Assembly (NCBI RefSeq): GCF_018812025.1
Contig: NC_063045.1
Coordinates: 19,240,420-19,304,419, forward strand
Direction: 5' to 3'
Source of the DNA: Megalobrama amblycephala
Taxonomy: Eukaryota > Chordata > Actinopteri > Cypriniformes > Xenocyprididae
DNA: 64,000 bases
Positions 58,614-64,000 of the stretch are shown one piece after another. Made by a program: the position numbers and the translations under genes. Positions within the stretch are counted from its first letter, which is position 1. Every line of letters starts with the position of its first letter. The notes beneath the pieces are model-generated. The model had not been told where the DNA came from. It saw nothing but the letters and a program-made list of their open reading frames with translations, and made no database searches.

Positions 58614-59529
58614 GTAATTGTTTATTCATATAAATGTGTATAATTGTTAATTTTTATTTTAATCTATACAGTCATAAAAGAAACTTTCAAGCGTAAAGCA
58701 CACAATCAAAATTATCCATTTATTGAAATAAGCACATTGTTTTATAATGCTGTTAGATCAAAATCTCAATCATAGGTAGAATATTTGTAGTCTCATTCAT
58801 CAGTTTAGAAACAGGCGGCTCAATCCGTGTGATGTGTGGCAGAATGACCAAGCAGACACAGATCAAGTGTGGTACAAAGCATTCTCAGATTTATTCAGGA
58901 AGAAGGGTCATATTTATAGACATATGTCAAACAACAATCTCCAGGATGGCTTGAGCATCCAATCATATGACTTAATAATCAAACCTTACCATGTATGGCA
59001 TTTCAAGAAATATAATAACAAATAAGAAATGTATGTGTGTAAATGTGTGTGTCTTCGACTTCTGGTTACGTGTGAGAGTGTCAGTGTGTCCAAGGACTAC
59101 TACTACTTGTTTTGTCTAGGTAGGTACATGATGTGCACAATGAAAAAATCCCAAGACACAAAGAAAGTCACAAAGTGAAGCCCAAGAAATAAGAAATTAT
59201 TTAACAAACGCTTATATAGTTTTTAGCATCTTGAATTCAGTTTTTCTTATAATTTGCAATTCTAACATACCATTCTAGTATACTACAAACCTGATCGTCG
59301 CCTAACAATATAACAAGCAACTACAAAAGCAACAATTATTTTGTAATGTGCAGCTTAAGTGATATTTGTTTGCTGTTCTGATCATTTTATTAAATGGTTA
59401 TTGTATGATTATGAAAAAAACCAAAATGGACAAACAAAACAAAATAGCCAATCTTCTGATTTAAGATGACTGATTGTGCTGATCAAGAGGTATATATCCG
59501 GATCTATAATATGCAGAACGTTTAATAGC
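58614..59529. other. Spacer before ifi44l copy 5
   Basis: AT-rich sequence with no recognisable gene. 58800-59030 reads unlike its surroundings and may be the edge of a retroelement. Confidence 0.45.
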
Positions 59530-61553
59530 CTAAATGGGATCAACATCATCCAGATAGTCATCTGCAAAACGAAGCATCTGCTGTAGAGCGGTGAGTAGCA
59601 GGACGTCACAGTTGAGCTCCAGCTCCAGCTCCTGACTGTAGTTCTTCACCGGTAACACACAAGACACCGGCACACCCAACCGAGAGCTCACCTCCTGAAC
59701 CTGCAGACACAAACAACATCTTTCACTCTGAGTCCTGTGGGAACAGTTCAAGTGATCATGTGACCATGTCTCACCTTCGCCTTGATGTAGGAACTTGCAT
59801 AAATATTTTCAAGGTCATTCTGCACATGAGGACATGTTTCATCTACTTTTGTCATCAAGACCATCTGAGCAATGCCTGAAAATGTTTGAACAAACATTCA
59901 GCTGGTCATGAAACATTTCACATGAGTCAAGAGTTATGCAAAGTGGTCTACAAATGTTGTTAGTTTCATCACATGCAGGTAACTCAATGTACAACCTACT
60001 TTGGATTAGTCACAAGATTGGCATAAATATGTTCACCTACACTGTGAGTTCAATTGACTGCGTATGACAGCAAGTTTTTCCTCTAGTTTGTCAGACATGA
60101 GGGAGATTTTGGTGGCGTCTATCACGTACACCACACAGTGGATCTTCTCCTGTAGAGATGCAGGTTTGGAGGCCTTTTGCTCATCTGGTTTAAACGGCGC
60201 TGTGGGGTTGAACTGAATTCAGAGGATTTAGCATGAAACAAACATTTTATGATTCATACTTCAATCTTCATTCATTGTGGAGACAAATGCACTTACTTTA
60301 TAGCGGTCTGGTACATGACCTTGAAGAATGCTGCTGATGTCCTCAATATCCAGTCCTGCACCTGATTGCTCCTCGAGTCCCATGGTGTCACACAACACAA
60401 ACGGCAGTGGCTTTCCCTCACGACCGTCTTTCACTGGGTATGTGCGAAACTACCAACCAAGAAGAGAAACACATCAAGACCTGAAGAGCTGCTCCTCAAC
60501 CTGAAGAGAGACTTCTGTAGGAAACACTATGAATCCTGTTGAATCTGTACCTGTGTGGTGAGGCTAGTGCCTGCAGATCCTGACATGGCTTTGTTAGTCA
60601 CATGACCAGTGAAGACAGAGTTGATGGAGTTGAAGAAACTGGATTTTCCAGCACCTACAGGACCGATCATTAGGATTCGAACACGGCTGACAGATGTTAT
60701 CAGGGGTTTATGATTCCTTATCAATTCCATGAGCTCCGCTTTTCGTCTACAAAACAGATCACAACTTTATTATTACAAATTGCTGTATGAAATCTGCAAA
60801 TATGAAATAACACTAAGTGGCAACATACTTAGCTTTCCAAAGAATATTCCTCCATGGCTTCTCTTTGAAACTAACCTGAATGACTGTAACATTTTGAACA
60901 AAGATTATTATAGAACTTATGTTTGAGTAATGTTAACAATAGAGCCTAAATAAGTGAATTTTAAGCAACACATTTTTTCTGATGATTGACTTACTCTCTT
61001 TGACTTTGTACACCTCACATTCAGTCAGCTCAGTGTTGTTCCCATACAACTTACTAGCAGTAAAACTGAATGATTGACCCCGCTGATTAAAAACAACTGG
61101 TTGATTTTCATAGCAAAAGTACAACTGTTTGCCAAAGTTGGGCATTCCAGCGTCATCAAAACGTGCACTATTTCCACGGTTAACTTTGATGCAGTGTAGG
61201 ACTTCATCTTCATCTTCCTCTTCATCTTCCTCTTCATCTTTCTCTACCTCTTCATCTTTATCTTGAAAGCTGAACAGGAAAGCTTCCTTATCTGTAATTT
61301 GCTTGCCACATTGAGTATAATCTACACTAGTGTATCCACCAAAGATGTAGCCTGAAAGGTTGTAGGCTACAAGTAATGTTGGACCCTGACGGTCACATCG
61401 CTGGTGGAAGGAAGAAGCGTGATATCCATGAACAGAAGCTTTGTAGAGAAGAGTCAGTTCCACATTCCCCAGTGAGGCACAGAGCTGCTTTCTTTTTTCC
61501 GCTGGTAAATCTGAAGCGATGAGATCCATGTCTTCCCCAAATCTATTATGCAT
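59530..61553 (-). CDS. ifi44l: Interferon-induced protein 44-like, last copy, with acidic insertion
   Basis: Exons: 61553-60995, 60883-60829, 60746-60551, 60449-60297, 60212-60041, 59875-59775 and 59700-59530, totalling 1407 bases or 468 residues. The TLDc domain carries an extra Glu/Asp run at residues 98-117. The P-loop is at 233-240, DTMG at 291-294 and TKVD at 387-390. It is the most diverged copy in exons 2, 5 and 6 (codon CAG T before the exon 5 donor instead of CTG G; DETCPHVQNDLENIY in exon 6). The start is uncertain: the acceptor used in copy 1 is deleted here. A new one, ataatag|A at 61543/61542, would begin translation at 61529 (MDLIASDLP, 460 residues). If the exon is not spliced at its 5' side, ATG 61553 is used. 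Confidence 0.88.
61203..61264. repeat. Coding GAA/GAT microsatellite in ifi44l last copy
   Basis: TCTTCATCTTCCTCTTCATC-type text encodes a run of Glu and Asp on the - strand inside the TLDc exon. Other copies have no such tract at this point. Confidence 0.9.
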
Positions 61554-62086
61554 TAAGACAAAAAGAAATACGGAAATATAAATTTGAGAACTTTTATTTA
61601 TGTATATTTGTTTACTTTATTGTTTTTTCATTGTTTCATATTGTTTAGCTGAACATTTATTTTGCAAATGAAAAATTATTTTATTTCATATTGTTGACCA
61701 AGGTTTGTCAGTTTGTCTTCCCTATATTACTTGATGTAAGAGGAATCCACATTTCAAGAACACATTAATATTAATTTGGCCTCTGTTTACACATTAATCT
61801 TTAAAAAAAAAAAACTGGAATAGCCACTAAAGTTCATAAATGAACAGTGCTGTAAAAATATTTTTCATTGTAGTTTATACCTTATGCAGTAACTAATCTC
61901 AACGTAGAGAATCTTATAAATTTTATCTCTTTTTCAGCTTTTCCAGAATGTTATATTTACATCCTCCCTCAGTCACCAGTGGTTAACTTTGTAAGGACTA
62001 GGCCTGTATTAGCCAATCAGGTAGCAGACTCAACGATGGGTGTAACAGTCTGGCGGGGAGTCAAAATTTGGCACAACACCTGAATT

Positions 62087-62097
62087 GAAAATGAAAC
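62087..62097 (+). promoter_or_regulatory. ISRE-like site upstream of the last ifi44l copy
   Basis: GAAAATGAAAC fits GAAANNGAAAC and lies about 530 bases upstream of the coding exon of a - strand interferon-induced family gene. Confidence 0.55.
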
Positions 62098-62170
62098 CAG
62101 AACGACGAACATAATAAGGATAATTGATAATTATTTCATAACTGTGATTCAATAACACTTGATTCGATAA

Positions 62171-62320
62171 TAGGCTAGTTAAAAGTTAAGACTAGACTAG
62201 TTTCAGATCACTGCTTTCAAGTTTGAAACTGATAGCATTACATAGGCTAAAAGTTAAGACTAGTTAGACTAGTTTCAGATCATAGACACGGCTTTCAAGT
62301 TTGAAACTGACAGCGTTACG
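62171..62320. repeat. Tandem duplication carrying paired GAAACT half sites
   Basis: Unit A (62171-62242) and unit B (62243-62320) both contain AGTTAAGACTAG, ACTAGTTTCAGATCA and CTTTCAAGTTTGAAACTGA. AGTTTC occurs at 62199-62204 and 62271-62276, and GAAACT at 62225-62230 and 62303-62308, so four IRF-like half sites lie in 110 bases. Confidence 0.8.
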
Positions 62321-62563
62321 ATAAAATTGTCTGAATTGCCTACTTTTTAAAAAAATGTAGAATAATTACATTGAATTTTTAATACATGTATTAAAATGTA
62401 ATTTATTTTGACCATGATGCTTACCCAATATTCACGGTTACTTTGTGCAATATAAAAATTAAAGGTAGGCTATTTCCTGAACGTCACATCACATGTAGCC
62501 GTTGAAAATAAGTTGCGACACTCCCATAGATTTCCGTTGAAACCAGAGAAAGCGGAAATTCGG

Positions 62564-62990
62564 TTGTTAAGTCTGACGTCACGCGGCAGCGCTTCCGGGT
62601 CCTAACGCTCTATCTCATAGAAAGAAAAAAAAACGCTCTATCTCATAGATCTCATACCACAAGAAAACAACAAATGGTGCTAATATACACACACGATGTG
62701 GTGTAATACTTCCAAAAAAGTATAATCATAACCTTTATCTCCACACCAAAATTCCAGACGGCCAGATAATGATTCATCTTTTATAAATCGTTAAAATATT
62801 AATGTCTGTGACGCTGTGAGCACAGAAACTGTTGTGTAGACTGTAAGTATTTAAAATGTTTAACTTTTTAAAATGATTGATGTTTAATATGAATAAATAG
62901 CGCTCATAAACGGCCGTCGATGGCATTCTCAAGTGAAATGAGTCGAGGCTTGGACCCGGAAACGGCGTTCCTTACGTCATGACTTAACAA
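62564..62990. mobile_element. Possible MITE bounded by 39-bp inverted repeats
   Basis: 62564-62602 (TTGTTAAGTCTGACGTCACG to CGCTTCCGGGTCC) pairs with 62952-62990 (GGACCCGGAAACGGCG to CATGACTTAACAA), with several mismatches. The interior 350 bases are not repetitive, apart from a direct repeat of CGCTCTATCTCATAG at about 62605 and 62634. No target duplication was identified. Confidence 0.5.
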
Positions 62991-63199
62991 GCAAAACTGT
63001 TGACTAAGTTCAGACACTCATGAAAAACTGATGCTGATTATCTGGGAAACATTCTCTAACAGCAGTCAAGTTGTCATTGTTTGTGTCAAACAAGCTGTGA
63101 ATTTGTTGTAACATTAAAATAGGAGATCATGACTTATTCTGTGCTCAAAGTGATGCTCAGAGCTCCAGTGTTTTCCTCTGTGGGTGAACGAGGATGATG

Positions 63200-63545
63200 G
63201 TGAACAATTCCAGGATATGCTTTTTTTTTTTTTTTTCATTGGTTGTTGCGTTAAATCTTACCCAGATACAATAGTGCTATTTTCTGATTGGCTACTGTGT
63301 AGCCTCTTTCTTTTTTTGATTGGCTGATAAGTGGCAGGCTACTCCAGGGGAGACGCGCTTGATTCCTGCCCGTTGTTACAATATATTCGGTTCCTGAAAT
63401 ATTCTGTTCCACTGGGTGGCGCTAACGCGAATATTCATGATATCCTCATTTTGTGGGCGTGTCCTTGAGAGAACGCGAAAGCAAATGGAACTGAAAATAT
63501 TAGTAGACGCTTCTCAAATCGCATCGGTTTAATGGATTATTTCGA
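63200..63545 (+). promoter_or_regulatory. Possible promoter of a + strand gene
   Basis: 63270-63340 holds two inverted CCAAT motifs (GATTGGCTA and GATTGGCTG). GGAACTGAAAAT, an ISRE-like variant, lies at about 63487-63498. They precede a short open exon at 63531. Confidence 0.3.
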
Positions 63546-63548
63546 AAA
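63531..63548 (+). CDS. Possible first coding exon (MDYFEK)
   Basis: ATGGATTATTTCGAAAAG is followed by gtaata, a usable donor in phase 0. It comes after a promoter-like stretch. With six codons no product can be named, and no further exon is seen up to 64000. Confidence 0.25.
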
Positions 63549-64000
63549 GGTAATAAAATATTCAATGTTAAGCAACAGTTCACATGTTCAAAGTAATACA
63601 TAGTTTGTATAATATGATAAATCGTCTGAGCTATTTTGCCTGATTGAGTAGCCTACAGGCATTCAGATAAACAGAAGGATACAGCAGAGCAAACATGAGC
63701 GAATAACCTTGTTTTACACTGATGTGTTTTCTGATTAGTGTTTTTATTTGTGAGGCTTTAAAAAGTTTTTGAATAGTTTGATTAGTTTGCTTCCTTCGTT
63801 GTCATTCTGTGACTAACTACTGCATAGTGTTGACAACTTGAAATAAACCTCTACAAATGTATCTGTGTCCTAATAAATTAAGCTATAGACTGGTGTGAAT
63901 ATTCTGTCATCCTTAATTTCTTGATTATTTTGATATTCTCAGTGTTTATCACCAGTAAGGCTACCCTTATCAACTCTAAACTACAAATATTTCATGTTTT
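63549..64000 (+). other. No gene seen to the window end
   Basis: AT-rich sequence, possibly the first intron of a gene starting near 63531. No repeats or coding exons are recognised. Confidence 0.4.

Overview
This window is vertebrate nuclear DNA, almost certainly from a cyprinid-type teleost. It is AT-rich, intron-rich and packed with fish-style repeats: TTAA-flanked elements with GGTGCC/GGCACC ends, hAT elements with 8-bp target duplications, long foldback elements beside (TA)n tracts, TCTA/TCTG microsatellites, a LINE tail and a decayed Harbinger transposase. There is no operon-like organisation. Genes were read by joining exons across GT-AG introns, because most single-frame open stretches are meaningless here.

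The left two thirds (6526-40473, + strand) hold the 3' part of one gene, the Rab GTPase-activating protein rabgap1l. Thirteen exons, every one of whole-codon length, give 475 codons and end in a natural stop. They cover the catalytic part of the TBC domain (arginine finger I-x-x-D-x-x-R and glutamine finger Y-x-Q) and the C-terminal coiled coil. The exons for the PTB-like region and the start of the TBC domain lie upstream of the window. Three places inside the introns look like internal first exons that would make shorter proteins: 29741 (matches the family's known short isoform start), 34702 (a hydrophobic N-terminal anchor behind two CCAAT boxes) and about 24546 (an unrecognised GC-rich open exon with a donor). 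The last two are inferences.

The right third (42554-61553, - strand) is a tandem array of interferon-induced protein 44-like genes. Four copies are complete, each with seven coding exons and 454-468 codons: a TLDc domain on the first coding exon, then a GTP-binding region with GPVGAGKSS, DTMG and TKVD motifs. A fifth copy (55233-55980) is a pseudogene that has lost exons and has a stop in its P-loop. Exons 3-7 and some introns are nearly identical between copies while the ends differ, which suggests recent duplication and gene conversion. Interferon-response-like GAAANNGAAAC sites lie upstream of the second and last copies. The array is convergent with rabgap1l.

The window ends (61554-64000) in an intergenic stretch with a 39-bp inverted-repeat pair and a possible first exon of a + strand gene near 63531. 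The clearest unusual items are the candidate internal rabgap1l promoters, the acidic insertion in the TLDc domain of the last ifi44l copy, the homogenised paralogue exons, a clustered set of IRF-like half sites, an exact 87-bp higher-order minisatellite, and several precisely resolvable nested transposons. I did not see a convincing new multi-gene system.
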